From Croceicoccus sp. Ery15 (GTDB lineage: Bacteria; Pseudomonadota; Alphaproteobacteria; Sphingomonadales; Sphingomonadaceae), in contig NZ_CP087588.1 in assembly GCF_020985305.1 (NCBI RefSeq), positions 3,347,501 through 3,411,500 on the forward strand: DNA of 64,000 nt, written 5' to 3'. A program made the translations under genes and the position numbers. The notes under the pieces are model-generated. The model was not told the DNA's origin. It ran no database searches and saw only the letters and a list, made by a program, of their open reading frames with translations. Positions 23,795 through 32,242 of the stretch are shown here, one piece after another; position 1 is the first letter of the stretch; every line of letters begins with the position of its first letter.

Positions 23795-23853
23795 GTCGCC
23801 CGGACGAAATTCGTTTCGCGCCTGGCCAATCCCATGAGCCCGGCAAGAGCGAC
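23795..23853 (-). promoter_or_regulatory. Structured module downstream of riboswitch 2
   Basis: The counterpart of 19,886-19,944 and the same length. The outer stem is GTCGCTC/GGGCGAC (one G-U change against copy 1) and the inner stem GCCGGG/CCAGGC, with CATGGGATTGG again in the loop. An ATG in the loop is in frame with btuB, so it could also serve as an upstream start. Confidence 0.55.
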
Positions 23854-23862
23854 ACGCGCCGG

Positions 23863-24036
23863 TCGGTCTCCTGGCTCACGGGTTGTCGCACGAAACATAC
23901 CTTCCCAGACGACAATTGCCGCCCAGTGGTTGTGGAGCCAACCCCACCCATGTTACGCGCTCGCCGCTTACAGTTGCAGGGACAGCCGCAGAATTGGCCT
24001 ATCGAGACCTCACTGCGTTCCCGTTACCGGCACGCT
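23863..24036 (-). promoter_or_regulatory. Cobalamin riboswitch 2 (controls btuB operon)
   Basis: On the minus strand it shows GCCGGTAACGGGAACGCAG, the B12-box region around GGCTGTCCCTGCAACTGTAA, CCACTGG, GGGAAGG and ACCCGTGAGCCAGGAGACCG in order, the full set of cobalamin riboswitch blocks. It lies directly upstream of btuB. It is a close relative of riboswitch 1 but has a longer insertion between the B12 box and the CCACTGG element. Confidence 0.93.
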
Positions 24037-24748
24037 TTATCGACATTTGATTCTGCCGACGCTCGTCTCATAGACTTTGGTCGAATGAGCGGCAAGCGCG
24101 CAGTTCCAGAGCAACGCAGCAAGACGATGGTCGCCGTTTTAGGGGGTAGGTGGACTTAATCCATCGTATCTGTTTAGGTCACCAACTGAAATGCCCAGAT
24201 GTTGATCCGTCGACCTTTGGATTGGCACCAGCTTTCGCTTTCGTCTGAGATCGATTCTCAACCCTTTCTTAAATATCGCGAATGGTGTCGGAAGCCGTAC
24301 GGCAGCATTTTAGTTTCTAATGCGCAAGCCGGACAGATCGCATACGGTCCAACTTCGTCGCCGGTTCAATGTCCTCTATATTGAATGCGCGGCCTAAAAG
24401 CCGACCGTCGCACACCCACCCTAAACCACGACATTAAAGCGTCAACATTATTGACCCAGAAGCTGACACATAGGCCGTCCACGAGCGTGGCTGCAACCAA
24501 TCGTCGAGTATCCCGTGTGCGCTCGTAATCCGAATATCTGGCGCTTGGTGTGCGATGATCGCGTCGTTGCGCTGCCTTGGCGTTGCATCATTTAGCGACG
24601 CTCTTAGACACTGCCGCTACAGAAACTTTGCAGCTTGGTTGCTAATCAGAAGCACACTCGCAACGCTATCACTGCAGGTCGCTGGCAGCGCCGGATACAG
24701 TCGCGATGCACTCCGCTTGCAGGCGTAATCGGCGTGGGGTATTTGTCC
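24037..24748. other. Gene-free stretch between riboswitch 2 and IS66
   Basis: About 700 bases with lower G+C than the surroundings. It must contain the btuB operon promoter close to 24,040-24,100. I see no supported gene, no clear repeat and no RNA feature; short open frames here lack ribosome sites. Confidence 0.5.
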
Positions 24749-24793
24749 GTAAGCGTCTGATTTGAAGAAAGGTCAGCGTCCGGTGCTTGCACG

Positions 24794-26344
24794 TCAGGCG
24801 TCAGCGCGATGACTAAGCGCCCAGTTCCACGGCAGCAGTTCATCGATTCGGTTGGCGGGATGGTCGTCGATCATGCGGGTCAGGACGTCACTGAGCCAGG
24901 CATATGGCTCGACCTTGTTGAGCTTTGCCGTCTCGATCAGCGAGCAGATCACCGCCCAGCGGTGACCGCCACCATCGGAGCCTGCGAACAGGTGGTTCTT
25001 GCGTCCAAGCGCAACCGGACGGATCGCCCGCTCGACCGGGTTGGTGTCGAGCTCGACGCGCCCGTCGTCAAGGAACCGGCTGAGGCCGGCCCAGCGCGCC
25101 AGCGCATAGCGGATGGCATCGGCCAGCGTGCTGCTGCGCGGGATCTGCGCCAGCTGCGCCTCGAGCCAGAGCTTGAACGCGGCCAGATGCGGCGCGCTGA
25201 GCGACCGGCGCCATGCAAGGCGGTCTTCGGGAGAACGACCGCGCGCCTTCGCCTCAACTGCATAGAGATCCGCGATCCGGCGCAGCGCTTCTTCCGCCAC
25301 CGGCGAGCCGGTCTGCTGATGGACGTCATAAAACTTGCGCCGCGTATGCGCCCAGCAGGCGGCAAGCACGATGTCGCCCTTCGCCGTGAGGCGCTCGAAC
25401 CCGGCATAGCCATCGACGTGCAGCACACCCTTGAAGCGCTCAAGATGGGCGAGCGGACGCTCGGCCTTGCGATCAGGCGCGAACAGATAGACCGCCGCAG
25501 GTGGTGCAGGCCCGCCCCACCCGCGCTGTTCGCGGGCATAGACCCACAAGCGCCCGGTCCTGGTCCGTCCGCGCCCCGGATCGAGCACCGGAACCGGCGT
25601 ATCGTCGGCGAACAGATGATCGCTGGCGAACACCTCGGCACACAGCCGCTCGTGCAGGGCTCCGAGCCACCAGCATGCACCGCCGACCCATCCAGCAAGC
25701 GTCGAACGCGCCAGATCAACGCCGTGACGGGCGAAGATCCGCGACTGACGGTAGAGCGGGGTATGGTCGCAGTATTTGCTTACCAGCACCTGCGTCAGCA
25801 GTGCAGGTGTTGCCAGCCCGCCTGCGATCACGCGCTCGGGAGCGGGAGCCTGAACGAGGCTGCCGCATGCACGGCAGGCATATTTGGGTCGCGTTGTACG
25901 GATGACGCGCAGCTTTGCTGGCACCCAGTCGAGCATCTCGGAGACGCTCTCGCCCATACTATGAAGCGCACCGCCGCAGCACGGACAGGCCTCGTGCTGC
26001 GCGTCGATCACTACCTCTTCGCGCTCCAGATGATCGGGCAGCGGCACGCGGTGCGCACGCCGTCTGACCGCATCGGCATCGCCAGCGATGACCGGACGGT
26101 GCTCCTCGATGCGGGCGATATCGGCATCGAGGTCTTCCAGACCCAGGACCAGCTGGTCGGGATCGAGCCGCTCGGAGCGGCGCCCGAACTGCATGCGCTG
26201 GAGCTTTTTGATGATCGCCTGAAGGCGCTCGATCTCGTCATCGCGGGTCTCGACCAACGTTGCCATGTCGCGCACCAGCTGGTGCAGAAGACCGACATCG
26301 GACGGCAGATTGTCGAGTTCGAGCCGCATGGATTCTGCTACCAC
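24794..26344 (-). CDS. tnpC: IS66 transposase TnpC
   Basis: A 516-residue DDE transposase. An N-terminal coiled coil (LVRDMATLVETRDDEIERLQAIIKKLQRMQFG) leads to the IS66 zinc-binding segment (HEACPCCGGALHSMGE ... KYACRACGS) and the DDE core, with DDTPVPVLDPG, HVDGYAGF and a Glu in the NPVERAIRP block. The length fits the family. No frameshift was seen, so it may be active. Confidence 0.95.
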   Translation of the reverse strand: MVAESMRLELDNLPSDVGLLHQLVRDMATLVETRDDEIERLQAIIKKLQRMQFGRRSERLDPDQLVLGLEDLDADIARIEEHRPVIAGDADAVRRRAHRVPLPDHLEREEVVIDAQHEACPCCGGALHSMGESVSEMLDWVPAKLRVIRTTRPKYACRACGSLVQAPAPERVIAGGLATPALLTQVLVSKYCDHTPLYRQSRIFARHGVDLARSTLAGWVGGACWWLGALHERLCAEVFASDHLFADDTPVPVLDPGRGRTRTGRLWVYAREQRGWGGPAPPAAVYLFAPDRKAERPLAHLERFKGVLHVDGYAGFERLTAKGDIVLAACWAHTRRKFYDVHQQTGSPVAEEALRRIADLYAVEAKARGRSPEDRLAWRRSLSAPHLAAFKLWLEAQLAQIPRSSTLADAIRYALARWAGLSRFLDDGRVELDTNPVERAIRPVALGRKNHLFAGSDGGGHRWAVICSLIETAKLNKVEPYAWLSDVLTRMIDDHPANRIDELLPWNWALSHRADA

Positions 26345-26401
26345 GAAGACCGCATTTTCTCAAGCTTTTCTGCCGGTTTTGCGCGGGTTTCCGGCAGCTT
26401 T

Positions 26402-26755
26402 TCAGCCCGCTTTTCGCGGCTTCCACTGCTGCTCCGGACGCCGCCAGTCGATCCCCTCGATCAGCATCGCCAGCTGCGCCGAAGACAGCACTATGCTCTC
26501 GCCCACCTGGTGCACGCTCGGCCACACGAACCCGCCATGCTCCATCCTCTTGGTGAACAGGCACAGCCCGCTCCCGTCCCAGAACAGGATCTTGATGATG
26601 CGCGCATTGCGCCCCCTGAACGCGAACAGGTGACCCGAGAAGCTGTCTTCCCTGAGCACTTCCTGCACCATGGTTGCGAGCCCATCGATCCCCTTGCGCA
26701 TGTCGGTATGACCCAGCGCCAGATGCACCTTCGTACCTGCCGGAAGCAGCATCAT
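26402..26755 (-). CDS. tnpB: IS66 accessory protein TnpB
   Basis: A 117-residue IS66 Orf2 protein, with the family block HTDMRKGIDGLATMVQEVL, then FSGHLFAFRGRNARIIKILFWDGSGLCLFTKRME. It is needed together with TnpA for IS66 transposition, but its exact role is not known. Its start overlaps the end of tnpA (ATGA). Confidence 0.95.
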   Translation of the reverse strand: MMLLPAGTKVHLALGHTDMRKGIDGLATMVQEVLREDSFSGHLFAFRGRNARIIKILFWDGSGLCLFTKRMEHGGFVWPSVHQVGESIVLSSAQLAMLIEGIDWRRPEQQWKPRKAG

Positions 26756-27510
26756 CGTCCATTCTCCTCAACCCGCACCGTCACCAGACGCACATTCTCG
26801 CTCGCTCCAAGCCCGAGCTGCGCGCGCCAGCGGAACAGCAGCGAAGCCGCGATCCCGTGCCGCCGCGCAACCTGCGAGACCGTCACATGAGGCTCGAGCG
26901 TCTGCATCGCGATCGCGCGCTTCTCGTCCTCGCTGAAGCTGCGGCGCTGCACCCGGTCCGCCTGTTCGGGCCCACGCAAAGCGCCGCCGGTCAACCCCGC
27001 ATCTGCAACTCGCGGCAGATTATTAGGACTAAGCCTGTCCTTAGTCCTAGGACTAGCAGCGCTGCTTATTGGCGGCCTCGCGCTCGGATGCAGCCGCGCC
27101 CGCCAGTCGACCGGAACCTCCCGTTCGGCCAGCAGATCGCGCCAGCGCGCGAGGCTATGACGCGAGATTGCCAGCGCTGCCGCATACTCGCGCACCGTCA
27201 TTCCGCTCCATTCGAGCGCCTCGACATGCATCGCCCAGTACGCCTGCGCTGCCTGGTTGCGGCGGTCGGTCGTCAGCTTGCCGCCCTTGCGGCTGCGCTT
27301 GCGTCGACGCTCGGCCGCCCCGCGTTCGACCCGGATCTTGGCCGTTTTCCTGTCCGTCAGCACGTCGAGCCAGCGCACGAAAGTCGTCTCGGTCAGCTTG
27401 TGCACACGGCAGTATTTGCGCCGCGACAAGCCGCTGCGGCGCCACGCCTCGACATGCACCGACCACCACTCGCGCCGCGCAGGATTATCAAAATGGGAAA
27501 GACCAGCCAT
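26752..27510 (-). CDS. tnpA: IS66 accessory protein TnpA, three-HTH form
   Basis: A 252-residue protein, longer than the roughly 130 residues usual for IS66 TnpA. It has two similar N-terminal helix-turn-helix units (REWWSVHVEAWRRSGLSRRK ... FVRWLDVL and AYWAMHVEALEWSGMTVREY ... LARWRDLL) followed by the standard C-terminal unit (RRSFSEDEKRAIAMQTLEPH ... ASLLFRWRAQLG). The start at 27,510 (MAGLSHFDNPARREWW) fits the repeat; one at 27,525 is possible. It probably binds the IS ends. Confidence 0.85.
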   Translation of the reverse strand: MAGLSHFDNPARREWWSVHVEAWRRSGLSRRKYCRVHKLTETTFVRWLDVLTDRKTAKIRVERGAAERRRKRSRKGGKLTTDRRNQAAQAYWAMHVEALEWSGMTVREYAAALAISRHSLARWRDLLAEREVPVDWRARLHPSARPPISSAASPRTKDRLSPNNLPRVADAGLTGGALRGPEQADRVQRRSFSEDEKRAIAMQTLEPHVTVSQVARRHGIAASLLFRWRAQLGLGASENVRLVTVRVEENGR

Positions 27511-27589
27511 GCAACCTCCGGCCACCAGGAGAACACCCGATGGACGAAAATTGCACCCCGGAATTCAGGTGCCGAAACCGGACGCTTAC

Positions 27590-27989
27590 GAAGAAAGAAA
27601 ATGAGGGCGAGATAAAAGCGCCGCCGTCGGTCGGGGCGCAGGTGGTTGGTTTCGTTCAGTAATATGCGACGGCACCCATATTGCCCCTGCGGCGCTAATT
27701 TCAAAAAGTTCTTTGCTATCAAACAGATTGGCGACGGCGCTTGGCGTTCTGCGCTGTTTTCGTTCGGTAACCCGCTTTCGCCCGGACGTCCTTCGCCGTC
27801 CCGATGAGCATCGGTGCATTTGACTGGAGTGCTTGCCCCCACGCCTCTGCGCTGCGGCGAAAGAACGACAGCTGCGGCGTAGGAACGTCATGTGGCGCAG
27901 GGTGCCCTAATCGATCGATACTCAGTGCTGATGGCGGGCCGGCCTGTTCCCTCCATGCTTCCCAAGGTCGGTCCGTCATCACCCGAAAG
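27590..27989. other. Stretch right of IS66 with one doubtful minus-strand ORF
   Basis: A minus-strand frame from 27,979 to 27,719 (about 86 residues, MTDRPWEAWREQAGPPSALS ... NAKRRRQSV) has a protein-like composition but no clear ribosome site and no family I recognise. It would diverge from the helix-turn-helix gene at 28,008. Nothing else is supported here. Confidence 0.35.
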
Positions 27990-28007
27990 ATGAAAGGATC
28001 GACGGCT

Positions 28008-28262
28008 ATGCCATCTGCGAGCACGACAGAGCATCCTTGCGAGCAATGCGGGCCCCAGGCCATCGAACCGATCGCCATGCGCGTACCCGAAGCCTGTCGC
28101 TATCTCGGGATCGGACGCAGCACACTCTATGTGCTCATTTCCAGAGACGAGATCGAGATCATCAAGATGGGGAGCGCAACCCTCGTGCTCACAGCCAGCC
28201 TGCGCTCGCTGGTTGAGCGGCTACGTCGTCCTGCCGATCAGGTACCGGGGACCGCTATATGA
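28008..28262 (+). CDS. Small excisionase-type helix-turn-helix protein
   Basis: An 84-residue protein. AMRVPEACRYLGIGRSTLYVLISRDEIEIIKMGSATLV is an AlpA/excisionase winged-helix signature (helix-turn-helix then wing). The start at 28,008 is preferred over 27,990 because AAAGGA lies at the right distance. A Cys pair (HPCEQCGP) near the N-terminus is unusual and could bind metal. Its stop overlaps the start of the next small gene. It may be the directionality factor for GI-B's integrase or a remnant of another element. Confidence 0.75.
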   Translation: MPSASTTEHPCEQCGPQAIEPIAMRVPEACRYLGIGRSTLYVLISRDEIEIIKMGSATLVLTASLRSLVERLRRPADQVPGTAI

Positions 28263-28426
28263 TTACGGCGCATCCTGACTTGCTGAAAGCTGTGGTGCTT
28301 GCCGCAATCGTGAGCATGCCAGATCATTCCAAACGTCAGCTGGTCTCGAAGATCAAAGCGCGGCGTGCAAACGCAGAAGAAGCGCTGGCCGCCAGATTGG
28401 TGATTGCGCTTTCGCAGCGATCCTAG
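28259..28426 (+). CDS. 55-residue protein coupled to the HTH gene
   Basis: A small frame starting with an ATG that overlaps the stop of the previous gene (ATGA) and ending TAG at 28,424-28,426. The product is MITAHPDLLKAVVLAAIVSM, PDHSKRQLVSKIKARRANAE and then EALAARLVIALSQRS: a helical, basic 55-residue protein. The four-base overlap and natural composition argue that it is translated. I recognise no family; a DNA-binding helper of the HTH protein is a guess. Confidence 0.5.
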   Translation: MITAHPDLLKAVVLAAIVSMPDHSKRQLVSKIKARRANAEEALAARLVIALSQRS

Positions 28427-28550
28427 GCTCTCTGGCTATGGCAGCTACGCGCCCCAATATCGGTCATTCACGAAACTGCAGTCGATCTCCAAAAGCTGCC
28501 GGTCGTCGGGATGACTGTCACTGATCCGTCCGACCACGGTTCGAAGAATA

Positions 28551-29060
28551 TCAGTCGCCCAACTTGACCTCTTCACGTACGTCCGGCCCTACAGGGCGCT
28601 CGAGCGCTTTTTCGGCCTCCTCCAAGAGTTCCGGGGTCAGGTCGGTAGTCCGTGCCGGGAGAGGGGTGCCATCTCCCATCTCACCATTGGTCTCGATGTC
28701 TTCGATCAGCATCTTCATCTCGGCGATTTCCTTGACCTGCGCTTCGATGATCGAGTCTGCGAGCTTGCGAACACGCGGATCGGTGATCTCTGCTCGCGAA
28801 CTTGTCAGAACGGCGATCGAGTGATGCGGGATCATCGCTGCCATGTATTCTTCATCGTTGACGGTCGCCTGGCTGCGAACCAGCCACAGCGCCACCGCGA
28901 AGGTCAGGGCACCGACGCCCAGGATGATCAAGTTCTTGGTCTTGTCCTTGTACATGCCCCACATGAAGAGAAGCATTACGATCATCATCATGCCGCCCAT
29001 CACAAAAGTCATCCAGAAGCGGGTCTCGCTCCAGAATACGTGATCGAGCTCGTACGTATT
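28551..29060 (-). pseudogene. DUF305 protein gene, 5' end lost at an IS insertion
   Basis: The intact part encodes a membrane protein of the DUF305 family: MMMIVMLLFMWGMYKDKTKNL, a second helix IILGVGALTFAVALWLV, then EYMAAMIPHHSIAVLTSSRAEITDPRVRKLAD and IIEAQVKEIAEMKMLI, including the conserved HH pair. In frame upstream of the Met at 29,012 the reading continues backwards as LNTYELDHVFWSETRFW up to the IS border near 29,060, which fits the normal N-terminal region of the family. Beyond the IS the frame hits a stop and no matching first helix is found. The first membrane helix is missing; a shortened product from 29,012 (153 residues) is possible. Confidence 0.8.
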
Positions 29061-29530
29061 TAGGTTTCGTGGACAAAGGGTATCCAGAGTTTGACTGAGG
29101 CGAGCGCGACGAAGCCGAGATAGGATTCCTTGGTTTTGTCGTAGCGGGTCGCAACGCGTCGCCAGTTCTTGAGTTTATTGAACAGTCGCTCGATCAGGTT
29201 GCGCCACTTGTATTTCGCGCGATCATGCGCGGCGGGATTACGCCGGCCCGCCTTGGCCGGGATCACCGCCTCGACGCCCGCCGCCTCAATCTCTTCGCGG
29301 ATCGCATCGGCATCGTATCCCCGATCAGCCAGGAAGGCCTCGATCCGGTCAGTTATCATGCGGAACAGCGGTGCGAAGCCCTGCACATCGTGCGCTTGCC
29401 CCGGTGTCAGCACGAAGCCGAGGGGCAAGCCTCTGGCATCGCACCTTGCGTGGAGCTTGGTGGTGAAGCCGCCGCGCGATCGGCCAAGCGCCTCGGTTTG
29501 CTGAGTCCCCTTTTTATGCCGACGGCACAA
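29060..29530 (-). CDS. IS5-family transposase, second frame (OrfB)
   Basis: The C-terminal part of the transposase: GRSRGGFTTKLHARCDARGLPL, then FLADRGYDADAIREEIEAAG with the second catalytic Asp, and KWRNLIERLFNKLKNWRRVATRYDK with the Glu of the DDE triad (IERLFNKLK). It is in the -1 frame relative to OrfA. The likely slip site is the run of five A residues at 29,511-29,515 (minus-strand AAAAAGGGG), as in other IS427-type elements. Confidence 0.88.
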   Translation of the reverse strand: MCRRHKKGTQQTEALGRSRGGFTTKLHARCDARGLPLGFVLTPGQAHDVQGFAPLFRMITDRIEAFLADRGYDADAIREEIEAAGVEAVIPAKAGRRNPAAHDRAKYKWRNLIERLFNKLKNWRRVATRYDKTKESYLGFVALASVKLWIPFVHET

Positions 29531-29910
29531 TGATGTGCCCGGACCACGGTGCTATCGATCATGTCGGCGGCTGTGTCGCGCCCCGCCAGTTCCGCCAGCG
29601 TCTCCAGCATGGCATCGAACACGCCGGTCGTAACCCATCGTCGATAGCGCCGGAAAACGCTGTTCCACTTGCCATACTCATCCGGCAGGTGACGCCACTG
29701 CGCTCCGGTCCGCGCGATCCACATCATGCCTTCGAAATAGGGGCGGTTGTCCTGCGCCGGACGGCAGCCACGACCCCGCTCAGGTGGCAGCAGCGGCCCG
29801 ATCACTTCCCACTCTTCGTCCGTAACGCCAATCCGCTCGCCCAAGGCTGCCTCCAAAAGCCAGCCTTGAATCAAGGTCCGAGTCCACAGTCAAGCTTTGT
29901 CCACGAAACC
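29063..29910 (-). mobile_element. IS5-family (IS427-type) insertion sequence
   Basis: An 848-bp element with perfect 16-bp terminal inverted repeats, GGTTTCGTGGACAAAG at the left and its complement CTTTGTCCACGAAACC at the right. It is flanked by TA on both sides (29,061-29,062 and 29,911-29,912), the 2-bp duplication expected of the IS427 group. It carries two overlapping transposase frames. It interrupts or truncates the DUF305 gene on its left. Confidence 0.9.
29407..29874 (-). CDS. IS5-family transposase, first frame (OrfA)
   Basis: The N-terminal part of the transposase: VTDEEWEVIGPLLPPERGRG, WIARTGAQWRHLPDEYGKWNSVFRRYRRW, and the first catalytic Asp in DMIDSTVVRAHHCA. The last 35 residues after the A run are read in the non-productive frame; the active enzyme needs a -1 shift into OrfB. 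Confidence 0.88.
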   Translation of the reverse strand: MIQGWLLEAALGERIGVTDEEWEVIGPLLPPERGRGCRPAQDNRPYFEGMMWIARTGAQWRHLPDEYGKWNSVFRRYRRWVTTGVFDAMLETLAELAGRDTAADMIDSTVVRAHHCAVGIKRGLSKPRRLADRAAASPPSSTQGAMPEACPSASC

Positions 29911-29912
29911 TA

Positions 29913-30313
29913 GCAGTTAACCCATTCGAGCCGCCTATAGCTATACGGCAGCTCACGGCCCAGAGGCCCTCGGACAGCTATGCGCCCTCATTCCGGACAT
30001 CCGGATGAAGAGTAAAGACGCTCGAAAGCAGAACCTCCGCTTTTTAAGAGGATACCGATTACGTTCAGTACGGCACAAACGTCCGGCCGAAAGCTTGAGC
30101 GAAACTACGAAAATTAGATCTCAGATAATTTATCTGGGCTGCTTCACGCACAGTTCTGCCAAGGGCTGCTTACACATTGCTTGATGCCCCTTTACGCCGT
30201 TTGTGCGGATGATCGATCGGTACCGATCTTGTGTGCCGGGTCTCCGGTAGCAGTTGGAATTCCATATCCAGTTACCATTTCACAGGCCGAGAGCCCGTGA
30301 AAGGACACAAAAG
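29913..30313. other. Gene-free stretch right of the IS5-family element
   Basis: About 400 bases. It should have held the 5' end of the DUF305 gene if the IS had inserted cleanly, but no matching N-terminus is found. It includes the promoter region of the zf-TFIIB gene. No other feature is supported. Confidence 0.5.
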
Positions 30314-30601
30314 ATGAGTGCAGCAAATGGCCGGATGACCTGCCCAGTGGATGGAACCACCTTGGTTATGAGCGAACGTTCGAGCATCGAGATCGACTAT
30401 TGCCCCACATGTCGGGGCGTCTGGCTCGACCGCGGGGAGCTGGACAAGATCATCGAACGTAGTGCGCAGCCCGCCCCCTCGCGGGCACCGGCACAGCCTA
30501 CATCTCCTTCGCACGACTTTGGAAATCGCGGAAGTTATTCCTCGCACGGTCATTCAGGGCGCAAGCGCAAGAAGAGCTTCCTTGAGGAACTGTTCGACTG
30601 A
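30314..30601 (+). CDS. zf-TFIIB domain protein
   Basis: A 95-residue protein with a TFIIB-type zinc ribbon: CPVDGTTLVMSERSSIEIDYCPTCRGVWLDRGELDKIIER, with metal ligands Cys-x(2)-x and CPTC as two knuckles (the first knuckle has only one Cys in CPVDG, where many relatives have CPxC). A Ser/His/Pro-rich linker and a basic C-terminus (HSGRKRKKSFLEELFD) follow. The start at 30,314 has a good ribosome site (AAAGGA). The family is common and uncharacterised; it may be a small stress-related factor. Confidence 0.85.
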   Translation: MSAANGRMTCPVDGTTLVMSERSSIEIDYCPTCRGVWLDRGELDKIIERSAQPAPSRAPAQPTSPSHDFGNRGSYSSHGHSGRKRKKSFLEELFD

Positions 30602-30916
30602 ACATCCTGTAGCCAACTCCCAAGCGCCAAATTTCGTCACACCTGTCAAAGTGTATTTTCAGCTGTACGCCGGCATGGGTACGCATTGCATCCCCGACCG
30701 GGCGCTTGGGCGTAGGCCATTCAGAATTGTCAGATTGTGAAGTTCGTCTCTCGTTCGACAGGACAGGACAGGACGTTTCTGATACGGCTGCATTCGCTCC
30801 AGCCTCACTAATTCCCCCTAGCTTTCTTGGTTTTCTAGAAGGGCCTCTACGAAGTAAGCCTCCGTGCGCGCGAGAGAACGCATCTCCCTTCACAAGTGAT
30901 CCCGACCGCCCCGTTC
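30602..30916. other. Gene-free stretch between convergent genes
   Basis: About 315 bases between the zf-TFIIB gene and the CaCA antiporter gene, which converge. No supported gene and no clear hairpin terminator were found. Confidence 0.45.
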
Positions 30917-31897
30917 CTATCCCCAAAGCCCAGCTGTCAATGCAGTATACCCCGCGTATCCCGCCACCAGAAAACCACCCTCCAGTCTGGACAGCCGTTT
31001 GCCTGTGAAAGCGAAGGCCATCACCAGCGCGGATACACATAGCAGGACCCAAAGATCGAACTGCAAAATGCTCGCAGGTATTCGCGTCGGCGATACCATC
31101 CCGGTTATGCCCCCGATAAAAAGAACGTTGTAGATGTTCGAACCCAATACGTTGCCGAGAGCGATCTCGCCTTCGCGTTTGAGCGCTGCGATCGCCGACG
31201 TCACCAATTCCGGCAGTGATGTACCGACTGCCACTACTGTCAGGCCGATCACTTCGTCCGATACGCCCAAACTGGCCGAGATGGTAATCGCTGCATCGAC
31301 GAGCATGCTGCCGCCCCAGATGATCAGAGCCATTCCTGCGAGCAGGAAAACGATTGCCAGGACTACCGAGCCGCGCGATTCCGCCCTCGGGACAAGCGCG
31401 GGGTCAACCTCTTCAAGCGCCATGGCCTTATCGAAGACAGCTCCGTGTTCACCACCTGCGAGCTCCTGACGAATGGCAAGATAGATATATCCAACTATAC
31501 CGAAGACGAAGAACATTCCGACGGCTCGGGTCAGACCGACCGTATGGCCAGCAATGATCAGCATGCCGATGCAAAGCAATCCCATTCCGCCATCACGCCA
31601 GAGAACCCTTCGCGGCACTGCAAATGGCGCGATCACAGCTGCTACACCGAGGATGAGCAGAAGATTTGCTATGTTCGAGCCGACGATGTTGCCAAGGGCC
31701 AGCCCAGGCGAGCCAGCCAAGGCTGCCTGTATACTCGCCGCCAATTCAGGCATGGATGTTCCCATGCCGACAATCGTCAGGCCGATGAGCATCGGTGAGA
31801 GGCCGAGATGTTCCGCGATGCGAACGGCGCTTCGCACAAGTAGCTCACCTCCTCCGATGAGCAGAACGAGACCAAGTAAAAGCAGTAAGTAAGTCAT
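30917..31897 (-). CDS. Calcium/sodium antiporter (CaCA family, YrbG-like)
   Basis: A 326-residue inner-membrane exchanger with about ten helices in two inverted halves. The two alpha-repeats with ion-binding acidic residues are visible: GMGTSMPELAASIQAAL plus ALGNIVGSNIANLLLILG in the first half, and AVGTSLPELVTSAIAAL plus ALGNVLGSNIYNVLFIGG in the second. It would exchange cytoplasmic Ca2+ for Na+ or H+. It stands alone in the cargo of GI-B among envelope-stress genes. Confidence 0.93.
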   Translation of the reverse strand: MTYLLLLLGLVLLIGGGELLVRSAVRIAEHLGLSPMLIGLTIVGMGTSMPELAASIQAALAGSPGLALGNIVGSNIANLLLILGVAAVIAPFAVPRRVLWRDGGMGLLCIGMLIIAGHTVGLTRAVGMFFVFGIVGYIYLAIRQELAGGEHGAVFDKAMALEEVDPALVPRAESRGSVVLAIVFLLAGMALIIWGGSMLVDAAITISASLGVSDEVIGLTVVAVGTSLPELVTSAIAALKREGEIALGNVLGSNIYNVLFIGGITGMVSPTRIPASILQFDLWVLLCVSALVMAFAFTGKRLSRLEGGFLVAGYAGYTALTAGLWG

Positions 31898-32242
31898 GGC
31901 TTAAGGTCCGTACCGATGCGCGCGCTTAGCGTGTCAGAGCCGTTGCGGCGAGTGCCGCAACGATGCGAATGCGGTAGTGTACGCGTACCGCCGCTGCTAG
32001 ATCCGCTTGAGCGCCATGCCCGAAACCATCAATGCAGCGCCGTGCTCGCATGTTGGATTGTGCATAGGACAGGCTTGCATCTTTAGCCGCCACTAGACTC
32101 AGTTGAAGTACATTTGGAGAAGCCAAATTAGCCGATGATCATCGCCCAATATCCGGGGCCGTCCTCATTTCCAAGCCATACCGCGTTGAGCAGTTCTCGG
32201 GTGCCTCTATAGAAGGCAGCCTCGCGTAGCGGATGGAAACAA
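31898..32242. other. Intergenic region between divergent antiporter and MscS genes
   Basis: About 345 bases that must hold the promoters of both divergent genes. A minus-strand frame of 66 codons (31,926-32,126) has no ribosome site or recognisable similarity and is left out. No other feature is supported. Confidence 0.5.

Larger units (their letters stand above)
24749..27589 (-). mobile_element. IS66-family insertion sequence
   Basis: A complete IS66-type element of 2,841 bp with genes tnpA, tnpB and tnpC on the minus strand. The ends are imperfect inverted repeats: GTAAGCGTCTGATTTG at the left and, read inward from the right, GTAAGCGTCCGGTTTC, the usual GTAAGCG terminus of the family. The 8 bases flanking each side (ATTTGTCC and GAAGAAAG) do not match, so no target duplication is seen, which points to a later deletion or recombination at one end. 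Confidence 0.9.

Noticed and set aside
24763..27597. GAAGAAAG just outside the right IS66 end also occurs just inside the left end
   Set aside because: It is not at the position of a target duplication; probably chance.
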